The notes under the pieces: model-generated
What the model saw: the letters and a program-made list of their open reading frames with translations, nothing else
Told to the model about the DNA's origin: nothing
Databases searched by the model: none
Part shown: piece by piece, positions 45,038 to 53,076 of the stretch
How the letters are laid out: every line of letters begins with the position of its first letter
Position numbering within the stretch: position 1 is the first letter of the stretch
NCBI RefSeq assembly: GCF_019968905.1
Contig: NZ_CP079946.1
Location: 5,456,001-5,520,000 of the forward strand
Direction of reading: 5' to 3'
DNA length: 64,000 nt
Source of the DNA: Corallococcus sp. EGB
GTDB taxonomy: Bacteria > Myxococcota > Myxococcia > Myxococcales > Myxococcaceae
Program-made: the position numbers and the translations under genes

Positions 45038-46663
45038 CTACCCCCTGCGGAAGATGCTCTTGATGCTGGAGAAGAGCCCGCGGTCATCGCTCGCCGCGCT
45101 GCTGCTCGACGGGGCGGCCGCCGGCGTGTTGCGCGAGGCGGCTTCCTGCAGGGCCTTCTTCAACTGCTCCGGCGTGTCGCGGGTGGCCAGATCCACCTTG
45201 CGCGACATGCCGCTCGCGTCCTCCACCTGCACCTGGAGGAGACACTCCTCGGTGAGGCGGAAGTCGATTTTCCGGCCCGCGGCGGCGGCCGGCACCCGGA
45301 CGGTGCCCAGGTACTCGTTGTCCACCATCAGGTCGCTGTCGCCCTGATAGATGTCCAGCTCGATGAAGGGCGCGCCCGGCTGCTGCGGCGGCGGCAGGCG
45401 GAAGCTCTTCACCATCGGGATGAGCGAGTTCTTCTCGATGATGCGCTTCACGCGGCCGTTGGGCATCGCGTAGCCGATGGGCATGGACAGCGCGTCCAGC
45501 AGCGTCACCGCGTCGATGCTGCCCAGCGAGTCCCCCAGGAGCGCCGCGCCCAGGGCCACGCACTCGTCCGGGTGGACGCCCTTGCGCGGGGCCTTGCCGA
45601 AGTGGGCCTGGATCTTCTGCTGCACCAGCGGCATGCGGCTCTGGCCGCCCACCAGGATGATCTCATCGATCTCCGAGCGGCTGATGCCCTTCTCCGCGAG
45701 CACCCGGTCGCAGATGTCGAAGGTGCGATCCACCAGGTCGCCGGTGAGGTTGTTGAGGTAGTCGCGGGTCAGCGGGATGCGCAGGTCCAGCGGCTTGCCC
45801 TTGCGCTCCTCGATGTAGGGCAGGTCGATGACGACGTTGGGGATGAGCGTCAGGTCGATCTTCGCCGCCTCGGCGGCGTTCTTGATGCGCTGGAGGGCGA
45901 TGGGGCTCTCGGTCAGGTCGACCTTGGTCTCGTCGCGGAAGCGCTCCAGCACGTACTCCATGATGCGGTTGTCGAAGTCCGCGCCGCCCAGGAAGGAATC
46001 GCCGCCGGTGGCCAGCACCTCGAAGACGTTGCCGGCCAGGTGCAGCACGCTGACGTCGAAGGTGCCGCCGCCCAGGTCGTAGACGAGGACCTTCTGGTCC
46101 AGTCCGCGGTTGAAGCCGTAGGCGAGCGCCGCAGCGGTGGGCTCGTTGACGATGCGCTTGACGTCGAAGCCGGCCAGGCGCCCCGCCTCCTTCACGGCGT
46201 TGCGCTGGTTGTCGTTGTAGTAGGCGGGGACGGAGATGACGGCCGCGTCGATGGGGCCGCCCAGGAACTGCTCCGCGATGGTCTTCAGCTGCGAGAGCAC
46301 GAAGCTGGAGATCTGCGGCAGCGTGTAGAGCTTGCCGCCCATGGTGACGGCGGCGTCCCCGTTGGCGTCCTCGACGATGTCGTATGGGAAGTACCCCTTG
46401 AGGTCCTCCACCGCCTTCGAGTGGTACTTGCGGCCGATCAGGCGCTTGGTGCCCCAGAGCGTGTTCTTGGGGTTGGTCACCATCTGGTCCTTGGCGACTC
46501 CGCCGACCAGCAGGTCGTTCTTGGCGGACAGCGCGACCACGGAGGGCAGGATGAGGTTGCCGCGGTCCGTGGGGACGATCTTCGGGATGCGGTTGCGCAC
46601 GGACGCCACCAGGGTGTTGGTGGTGCCCAGGTCAATCCCGACGATGCGAGGTCTGTCCGCCAT
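45038..46663 (-). CDS. Short DnaK-like Hsp70 protein lacking the lid
   Basis: 541 residues from ATG 46663 (a TTG 9 nt upstream is possible). The ATPase domain is intact: VGIDLGTTNTLVA, NEPTAAALAYG, VYDLGGGTFDVSVL and VGGQSRMPLVQ. The substrate-binding beta-sandwich follows (about 385-490), but the helical lid and conserved C terminus of DnaK are missing; in their place is an Ala/Ser-rich tail ending IKSIFRRG. DnaK itself is about 640 residues. It is a specialised Hsp70 for this operon, with the SCP2 and coiled-coil genes, without DnaJ or GrpE nearby. Confidence 0.9.
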   Translation of the reverse strand: MADRPRIVGIDLGTTNTLVASVRNRIPKIVPTDRGNLILPSVVALSAKNDLLVGGVAKDQMVTNPKNTLWGTKRLIGRKYHSKAVEDLKGYFPYDIVEDANGDAAVTMGGKLYTLPQISSFVLSQLKTIAEQFLGGPIDAAVISVPAYYNDNQRNAVKEAGRLAGFDVKRIVNEPTAAALAYGFNRGLDQKVLVYDLGGGTFDVSVLHLAGNVFEVLATGGDSFLGGADFDNRIMEYVLERFRDETKVDLTESPIALQRIKNAAEAAKIDLTLIPNVVIDLPYIEERKGKPLDLRIPLTRDYLNNLTGDLVDRTFDICDRVLAEKGISRSEIDEIILVGGQSRMPLVQQKIQAHFGKAPRKGVHPDECVALGAALLGDSLGSIDAVTLLDALSMPIGYAMPNGRVKRIIEKNSLIPMVKSFRLPPPQQPGAPFIELDIYQGDSDLMVDNEYLGTVRVPAAAAGRKIDFRLTEECLLQVQVEDASGMSRKVDLATRDTPEQLKKALQEAASRNTPAAAPSSSSAASDDRGLFSSIKSIFRRG

Positions 46664-46815
46664 GAAGGTCAACGTGCACGGCTCAGGGGGAGGCCGCGCC
46701 CGTCCTGACTCTCTAGCACGTCGTGCCGTCGCGTGCGCGTTTCTAGGCGGACGCTTCCTCCCTGACTGTAGTTCTGGCCAGCCCGCCCACCAGGGGGGCT
46801 GATTCCGGGTGGGGG

Positions 46816-48870
46816 CTACAGCTCCCGGTCTGGATCCGGCCCCAGCTCGCGCACGCGGATCGGCCCGTCAGGCTCCGGGGGCGGGAGGGTGTCGCACACC
46901 GCGTCAGGCCCCACGGGCAGTTCGGACAGGAAGCGGGACGGGGTGAGCAGCAGCCGCCCGTCCTCCCGGGGCAGCGAGGTGTGGGGGTACACCAGCCACA
47001 GCGCCTCGCGGGCCCGGGTGACGGCGACGTAGAAGAGGCGGCGCTCCTCCTCCTCGTTCTCCGGGTCGCGCGTGGCGAGCGACAGGGGGAAGCGCCCGTC
47101 CGTGAGGCCCAGCACGAAGACGGTCCGCCACTCCAGCCCCTTGGCCTGGTGGACGGTGGTGAGGGTGAGCGCGTCGTCGGGGGGCTCGCCGTCCAGCGCC
47201 GCACGGGCGGAGACCCCGGCCACCAGGGCGATGTCGGACAGGAAGCGGGGGACGTCCTCGAAGCGGCCGGCGAACTCCTGGAGCTGGCGCAGGTCCTCCG
47301 CGCGGGCGGCCTGCGCGCCAGGGTCGGCCGGGGGCTCGCGCGCGGCCAGCACGTCCGCGAGCAGCGCGCCGGGACCGCGGGGCCCTCCGGTGGACAGGGT
47401 GGTCATCAGAGCCTGGAAGCGCTGGAACGCCGCCTGCGCCTTGCGCGGCACGTGGGCCTGGACATCCGGGTGGGCGAGCGCGTCCGCGAGGGACAGCTCC
47501 GGGGGCAGCGCGGCCAGGGCGGTCCACAGGTGCTCCGTGCTGGCGGTACCCACGCCGGGAAGGCGCCGCGCGAGCCGCTTGAAGGCCAGCTCGTCCGTGC
47601 GCTGGTGCGCCCAGCGCAGGTGGGCGAGCGCGTCCTTCACGTGCGGCTGCTCGAAGAAGCGCACCCCGGAGCGGACATGGAACGGCAGCCCGTGGCGCGT
47701 CAGCTCCAGCTGGAGCTCCAGCGAGTGCAGGTGGGCGCGGTAGAGCACCGCCATGGAGTCCAGCCGCTGTCCCCGGGCGCGCAGCTCCAGGATGCGCTCG
47801 GCGACGAAGGCGGCCTGGGCCTTCACGTCGCGGGTGGGCACCACCTGGGGCACCGCTCCGGGCGCACCGTCGGACACGAGCGCCTTGGGGAACTGGCGGG
47901 TGTTGCGCGCGATGACGGCGTTGGCCAGCCGCAGCACCTGGGGCGTGGAGCGGTAGTTGCGCGTGAGCGGGTAGATGCCGCAGCCGGGGTAACGCTGGGG
48001 GAAGTCGATGATGTTGGTGAACTCCGCGCCCCGGAAGCCGTAGATGCACTGGCAGTCATCGCCCACGACGGTGAGGTTCCTGCGCTCGCCCACGAGCAGG
48101 TCCACGAGGTCGCCCTGGAGGCGGTTCGTGTCCTGGTACTCGTCCACGAGCACGCCCTGGAAGCGCCCGGTGAGCTCCGCGCGGACGGACGGGTGGTCCT
48201 CCAAGAGCCGCTTCAGGTGCGCGAGCAGGTCGTCGTAGTCCATCAGGTGCAGCTGGGCCTTGCGCTGCTGGAAGCGGCGCGCGGTGGCGAAGACCTCCGG
48301 GGCCACGGGGAGCATCTCGCGGCGCCGGTCCACCAGCACCTGCGACACGGGCTGCTGGAGGTTGGTGGCCAGGGAGACCAGGTCCAGGAGCGCGTCCGGG
48401 CGCGGGAAGCGCTTGTCGCTCCGGAGCTTGCGCTCCGCCAGGCACGTGGCCATCAGGTCCCGCGCGTCCTCGCGGTCCAGCACCGTGAAGCCGGTGGAGA
48501 AGCCCAGCGCCCCCGCGTGCTGGCGCAGGAGCACGTGCGCCGCGTGGTGGAAGGTCCCGCCCATGAGGCTGCCCACGTCCGCGAAGCCGCCGGCCAGCTC
48601 CTCCACGCGGCGGAGCATCTCGCGCGCGGCCTTGTTGGTGAACGTGAGCAGCAGCAGCGAGGACGGCGCGACGCCCCGCTCCAGCATGCGCGCCACGCGG
48701 TACGTGAGCGTGCGCGTCTTGCCGGAGCCCGCCCCGGCGATGACGAGCACGGGCCCCTCCCCTGCCTCGACGGCGGCGCGCTGCTCGTCGTTGAGCGCGC
48801 CGTCCAGGTCCAGACGGCGCGCGGGCGCTCCGGCGGGGACGGCGTGGATCAGCGGCTGGGGGGCGGCCAT
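46816..48870 (-). CDS. UvrD/PcrA-type superfamily 1 DNA helicase
   Basis: 684 residues. Motifs: LNDEQRAAVEAGEGPVLVIA (Q motif), AGAGSGKT (I), LTFTNKAAREM (Ia), VDEYQDTN (II), GDDCQCIYGFRG (III), LTRNYRST (IV), TVHQAKGLEW (V), FYVAVTRA (VI). 3'-5' translocase/helicase for DNA repair or replication-fork clearance. Slightly shorter than PcrA (~720), mostly in the C-terminal tail, which has no Tudor-like domain. Unlinked to a nuclease gene, so it is not an AddAB- or defence-type helicase. Confidence 0.93.
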   Translation of the reverse strand: MAAPQPLIHAVPAGAPARRLDLDGALNDEQRAAVEAGEGPVLVIAGAGSGKTRTLTYRVARMLERGVAPSSLLLLTFTNKAAREMLRRVEELAGGFADVGSLMGGTFHHAAHVLLRQHAGALGFSTGFTVLDREDARDLMATCLAERKLRSDKRFPRPDALLDLVSLATNLQQPVSQVLVDRRREMLPVAPEVFATARRFQQRKAQLHLMDYDDLLAHLKRLLEDHPSVRAELTGRFQGVLVDEYQDTNRLQGDLVDLLVGERRNLTVVGDDCQCIYGFRGAEFTNIIDFPQRYPGCGIYPLTRNYRSTPQVLRLANAVIARNTRQFPKALVSDGAPGAVPQVVPTRDVKAQAAFVAERILELRARGQRLDSMAVLYRAHLHSLELQLELTRHGLPFHVRSGVRFFEQPHVKDALAHLRWAHQRTDELAFKRLARRLPGVGTASTEHLWTALAALPPELSLADALAHPDVQAHVPRKAQAAFQRFQALMTTLSTGGPRGPGALLADVLAAREPPADPGAQAARAEDLRQLQEFAGRFEDVPRFLSDIALVAGVSARAALDGEPPDDALTLTTVHQAKGLEWRTVFVLGLTDGRFPLSLATRDPENEEEERRLFYVAVTRAREALWLVYPHTSLPREDGRLLLTPSRFLSELPVGPDAVCDTLPPPEPDGPIRVRELGPDPDREL

Positions 48871-48916
48871 GGGGGGCTGGGACTCTAACCGCCGCCGCCG
48901 GGTGCGCCAGTCCGTC

Positions 48917-50605
48917 TCAGGGAGGGGTGGATCCAGCCAACCGGGAGGCCGCCGCGGCGCGGACCTCCGGGGACGGATCCCGCTCGCGGGCCAGCTCCAG
49001 GAGCAGCGTCCCCACGGTCTTGGGCAGCTTCGCGCTCGCGGCCTGCTGGAGCGCCTGGGTGCGCTCCTTCACCCCCTGAGACAGGCGCTCGGCGACCTGC
49101 TGATCCGCGCAGGTGCGCACGCCTGGGTGCTGCTGGCGCAGGAGCAGCTCCGCGTCCGCGAGCTTCGCCTCGGCGAGCCGCACGGCGTCCTGGGCGGTGC
49201 GCTCGTAGGTGTCCAGGTCCTCGGGGAACTCCGTCTTCACCTTGCGGACCCGGGCAATGGCCTCGGCCGCGAAGCGCGCGTCCACCACCGCCGCGCAGAG
49301 CTGCCGGGCCGACGCCAGGGGCACCCCGCCCTCCGCGGACACGAGCTCCTCGCGCGCCGTCGCCTCGGCCCACACCGCGAGCTGCCGGGCCGCCACCGCC
49401 GAGGAGAACGCCTGCTGACGCTGCTCGCGCAGCTGCACCCAGCGCCAGAGCACCAGCGGATCCGTGCCGCCGGACTCATAGACGCGCTGGTACTGGCTGG
49501 CGGCCTGCTCCAGCTGGCCGTTCAGGTCCAGGAGCGCCGCCACGGTGATGTAGAGCTCCGGGCTGCTGGCGCGCTCGCGCAGGGTCTCCAGCCGGGAGGC
49601 GACCTCGTAGCCGGCCACCGGGGCGGGCAGCGCGGAGAGCACCGAGCGCAGCGATGAAAAGGCGTACTGGCGGATCAGCGGGTTGCGCGCCGTGCGCAGC
49701 GCCTCCAGCAGCGGATCCACCGCGCGCACGGAGACGTGCTGTCCCAGCTCCTCCGCGGCCTGCCAGCGGTCCAGCGGATCCGGCGCCACGAGCGCGCGCT
49801 TCAGGTCCTCCAGGTCGCGCAGGTAGTGGCCCGGCTGCATCGCGCGGGCGGCGGGCTCGGCGCGGGAGAGCGCCTCCTGCTCAGCGCGGGCGCGGGCCAG
49901 GCGCGCGGGGAAGTCCGTCAGCCTGGGCCCCAGCGGGTGGGTCTTCACCTTCGCCTCGGCCTCGTCCACCAGGCCGGAGACGAGCAGCCCCTCCACCTCC
50001 AGCCCCAGCAGCCTGACGCGAGCCTCCTCGCGGTGCGCGCCCGCGGGGAAGTCGCGCAGGTAGGTGAAGAGCTTCCCGGCGTCGCTGGCCTGGGAGAAGG
50101 ACGCGTCGTCCAGCTTGCGCTCCAGCGCATCGCGGCGCGCGCCGGCGGACTCGCCCTGGAGGAGCTGGCTCACGCGAAGGGGATCATCGGTCGTCTGGAG
50201 CTCGCGCTCCTGGGCCGCCTGGAGCCGGGCGCGCGCCTCGTCGCGGTGCGCGCCGTCGGGATGCTCGGCGAGGAACTGCCGCCACGCGGCCTCCGTGTCC
50301 GTCTCCTTCGCCGCGTTGAAGCGCAGGCCCTCCAGCAGCGACTGCGCCCGCTGCCGCTGCGGCGCGTCCGGGTACGTCTCCAGGAAGCGCTTGTAGGCGA
50401 TGACCGAATGCAGCCGCTTCGCCTCGTCGAACTCCAGCCCCTCGATGCGCCCCTGGGCCGTGGTGGCTTCGGGGTCATCCGGGTGATCACGCAGGAAGTC
50501 CTGGTAGGCCTTCACGGTGTCCTGCTCGGCGGCCCTTTCGAAGGACATGTGCGAGCAACCGGTGGCCAGGAGCGCGAGGGCGAGGACGCGGCGGAAAGTG
50601 GGCAT
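48917..50605 (-). CDS. Lipoprotein with TPR-like and HEAT-like repeats
   Basis: 562 residues from ATG 50605. Signal peptide RVLALALLATGC gives a lipobox at Cys18. Residues about 20-230 have TPR-like units (KAYQDFLRDHPDDPEA, IAYKRFLETYPDAPQRQRA, AWRQFLAEHPDGAHRDEA), then HEAT-like segments (VRAVDPLLEALRTARNPLIRQYAFSSL; SPEVRAAAASRLAG). It should be an outer-membrane protein-protein scaffold. No enzymatic motif. Same direction as the helicase gene. Confidence 0.82.
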   Translation of the reverse strand: MPTFRRVLALALLATGCSHMSFERAAEQDTVKAYQDFLRDHPDDPEATTAQGRIEGLEFDEAKRLHSVIAYKRFLETYPDAPQRQRAQSLLEGLRFNAAKETDTEAAWRQFLAEHPDGAHRDEARARLQAAQERELQTTDDPLRVSQLLQGESAGARRDALERKLDDASFSQASDAGKLFTYLRDFPAGAHREEARVRLLGLEVEGLLVSGLVDEAEAKVKTHPLGPRLTDFPARLARARAEQEALSRAEPAARAMQPGHYLRDLEDLKRALVAPDPLDRWQAAEELGQHVSVRAVDPLLEALRTARNPLIRQYAFSSLRSVLSALPAPVAGYEVASRLETLRERASSPELYITVAALLDLNGQLEQAASQYQRVYESGGTDPLVLWRWVQLREQRQQAFSSAVAARQLAVWAEATAREELVSAEGGVPLASARQLCAAVVDARFAAEAIARVRKVKTEFPEDLDTYERTAQDAVRLAEAKLADAELLLRQQHPGVRTCADQQVAERLSQGVKERTQALQQAASAKLPKTVGTLLLELARERDPSPEVRAAAASRLAGSTPP

Positions 50606-50739
50606 TCGCCTCCAGCAATACCCCACCCGCCCCCGCGCGAAAACCCGAGCCGCTCCGCCCGGTTGCCTGGGTGGTTTTCTTGCCTACACGGACCAGCGGA
50701 GGGAGCCTCCGTCCCAGGACGCTACAGGACGAGGTGGCC

Positions 50740-51603
50740 ATGAAGCTGGGCGCGTGGATGGCGATGCTGGCGATGATGACGGGCTGTGCGACCGGGTCGC
50801 CCATGGGGGCCTGGGTGGCATCGGATGCCGTGCGCTACCGCTCCGCCTCCCCGCCGGCCTTCCCGCGCGCCGCGCTGTCCGAGGAGGTGGCCGTCCGCGA
50901 GAGCGCCCCCGCCGGGCGTCCCGCGAAGACGACGGTTCCGAGCAGGAAGGCCCCGTCGATGGCGAAGGCCCCGGCCAAGGCTCCTGCGAAGCCGCGCGTC
51001 ACGCCCGCGAAGCAGGCGGCGCCGAGTCCGGCCCCCGCGGACAATCCCCGCGAGCGAGTGCTGGCCACGGCGCGCGCGCTGGTGGGGCAGTCCTCGGTGC
51101 AGGTGGACGGCAAGCGCTATCCGGCGGACTGCACGGCGCTCATCGAGGCGACGTACGCCCAGGCGGGCGTGAAGTTCCGGGGGACGCTGAAGCCCGGGGA
51201 CAACGGCGTCACCGCGATGTACCGCTACGCCCGGGCGAACGGCCGCGTGTACACGGAGGGGCGCCCCGTGCCGGGCGACCTGGTGTTCTTCCGCGAGACG
51301 TATGATCAGAACCGCGACGGCCGGCGCAACGACGGGCTCACCCACGTGGGCCTGGTGGACGGCGTGGACGCGGATGGCACCGTCACCGTCATCCACCGGG
51401 TGAAGCGCGGCGTCGTGCGCTACCGGATGAACCTGGCGCGCCCGCACCTGCCCCGGGATCCGAAGACGGGCGAGGTGCTCAACGACATGCTGCGCAGCCC
51501 CGCCCCCGGCCAGCCGCACGTGCTCACCGGCCAGCTCTTCGCCGCGTTCGGCAGCGTGCTGCCCTCGGGCCCGGTGAAGCCCATGGCGGTGGCGGCCCGG
51601 TAG
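50740..51603 (+). CDS. Putative lipoprotein with NlpC/P60- or CHAP-like domain
   Basis: 287 residues from ATG 50740. Signal peptide with lipobox MLAMMTGC, then Ala/Pro/Lys linker to about 115, then a domain with DCTALIEATYAQAGVKFRG (Cys nucleophile in DC) and GDLVFFRETYD, then LTHVGLVDGVD (His). Cys, His and a following polar residue suggest an NlpC/P60 or CHAP peptidoglycan hydrolase. The catalytic domain is unusually placed near the middle. Outer-membrane anchored, likely cell-wall remodelling or predation. Confidence 0.75.
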   Translation: MKLGAWMAMLAMMTGCATGSPMGAWVASDAVRYRSASPPAFPRAALSEEVAVRESAPAGRPAKTTVPSRKAPSMAKAPAKAPAKPRVTPAKQAAPSPAPADNPRERVLATARALVGQSSVQVDGKRYPADCTALIEATYAQAGVKFRGTLKPGDNGVTAMYRYARANGRVYTEGRPVPGDLVFFRETYDQNRDGRRNDGLTHVGLVDGVDADGTVTVIHRVKRGVVRYRMNLARPHLPRDPKTGEVLNDMLRSPAPGQPHVLTGQLFAAFGSVLPSGPVKPMAVAAR

Positions 51604-51630
51604 GGGGCCCTGCCCTCGCGGTCCCGCTGA

Positions 51631-51700
51631 AGAAGAAAGCCCGCCGGTCCCATCCGTGCGCTTCCGGAACCAGCCGGAGCGCCGCGGGGAACCGGCGGGC
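51631..51700 (-). terminator. Long-loop hairpin terminator for the glycosyltransferase gene
   Basis: 10-bp perfect stem (gcccgccggt at 51639-51648 with 51691-51700) enclosing 42 nt, followed on the minus strand by tttcttctt, between convergent genes. Confidence 0.55.
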
Positions 51701-51730
51701 CTGGACTGCTCAAGGCGTTGCAGCTCGGGT

Positions 51731-52921
51731 CTACGTGGAGGTCGGCACGCGGGCGGTGCGGTCCCACGCGGCGCGCTGCGAGTTGCGCAGGAAGCGCCAG
51801 AAGCCCACGGCGATGGCCGCGTTCATGGTCACGAAGTAGTACGCGATGGACGTGGCCTTCTTCGCCACGCCGCGCTTGAAGACGCCGGAGCGGCCCAGGT
51901 ACGCCAGGGCGTAGAAGCCCAGCTGCGCGCCCAGCGTGAAGCGGTAGAACAGGCTGTCCAGCAGGAACAGGTTCGCGAGGAGCGCCACCGCCATCAGCGC
52001 GGGCGCGCACCAGCGCAAGAGCTTGTGCGACCAGAAGGCGAACGCGGCGAAGCCCGCCGTGGGCAGGAGCAGCCCCGGCACGAGGCGCAGGCTCTGGAAG
52101 TTGCCCGCCGCGATGCGCGCGCGCCGGCCGAACTCCTTGTCGTAGTCCTCCGTCGTCTCCTCGTGGGCGACGGCGCCCTCCTCGTAGACGACCTTGTAGC
52201 CGCTCTCCAGGATGCGCAGCGGAATCACGAAGTCATCCACGATGGTGGACGGCGGCAGCTGCGTGAAGAGCGAGCGCCGGATGGCGTAGAGCCCGCCGTT
52301 GGCCCCCACCACCGCGCCGCGGCGGCCCTCGTACATCTTGATGAGGGACTCGTAGCTCCAGTAGGCGCTCTCCTCGTAGTCCTGCTTCGTGGGGTTGTAG
52401 AGGCGCAGCTTGCCGCAGACAGCCCCGACCTCCGGATCCTCGAAGTGCCGGACGATCTTCCGGACCGCGTCCGGTTCGATCATCGTGTTCGCGTCCGACA
52501 AGAGCACGATGTCGCCGTGCGCGGACGGGATGCAGCGGTTGAGCACCGTCGTCTTGCCGGCGCGGGGCGCGGGCGACAGGCGCACACGGGCGTCCGTGCA
52601 CTGCTTCACGAGCCCATCCGTGCCGTCCGTGGAGCCGTCCGAGCCGATGACGACCTCGAAGCGGTCCGCCGGGTAGTCCAGCGCCAGGCTGTTCTTCAGC
52701 TTCGCCTCGATGCAGTCCGCCTCGTTGTAGGCAGCCACCACCAGGCTCACCGAAGGCTGTGGCCCGGCCATGCCAGCCGTTGGCACGCCCTCCCCCCTGC
52801 GCACCTTCCGCATGTTCTGGAAGACCTGGGCCGCGCCCTCCAGGGCGAACAGGACCAGTGGATAGAGAAAATACGTGTGCACCAGCGCCAGCGCCGCGCA
52901 CCAGAAGAAGACCTCCGCCAT
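51731..52921 (-). CDS. GT2 glycosyltransferase with membrane helices
   Basis: 396 residues from ATG 52921. N-terminal anchor (about 3-28), GT2 domain at about 50-280 with VVAAYNEADC, IGSDGSTDGT, LLSDANT (DxN instead of DxD), VGANGGLYAIRR and DDFVI. Then 3-4 membrane helices. The 'RRARIAAGNFQ' loop fits the polysaccharide-synthase side of the family, with no QxxRW. Probably makes a cell-envelope glycan. Stands alone. Confidence 0.88.
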   Translation of the reverse strand: MAEVFFWCAALALVHTYFLYPLVLFALEGAAQVFQNMRKVRRGEGVPTAGMAGPQPSVSLVVAAYNEADCIEAKLKNSLALDYPADRFEVVIGSDGSTDGTDGLVKQCTDARVRLSPAPRAGKTTVLNRCIPSAHGDIVLLSDANTMIEPDAVRKIVRHFEDPEVGAVCGKLRLYNPTKQDYEESAYWSYESLIKMYEGRRGAVVGANGGLYAIRRSLFTQLPPSTIVDDFVIPLRILESGYKVVYEEGAVAHEETTEDYDKEFGRRARIAAGNFQSLRLVPGLLLPTAGFAAFAFWSHKLLRWCAPALMAVALLANLFLLDSLFYRFTLGAQLGFYALAYLGRSGVFKRGVAKKATSIAYYFVTMNAAIAVGFWRFLRNSQRAAWDRTARVPTST

Positions 52922-53076
52922 CGACCTGCCCTCCAAACCCCGAGTCCTCGTCGCCCCGCAACGAAGCAAGGTGCGTGCCCGGATGCCCAGAGGGATTTCA
53001 GGGCGAGGAGCCCAACGAGCCCCTGGGCAGGACTGGAGTTTCTCCAGGGTAGGCCGGGGGCGATCCGGTCAACGCT

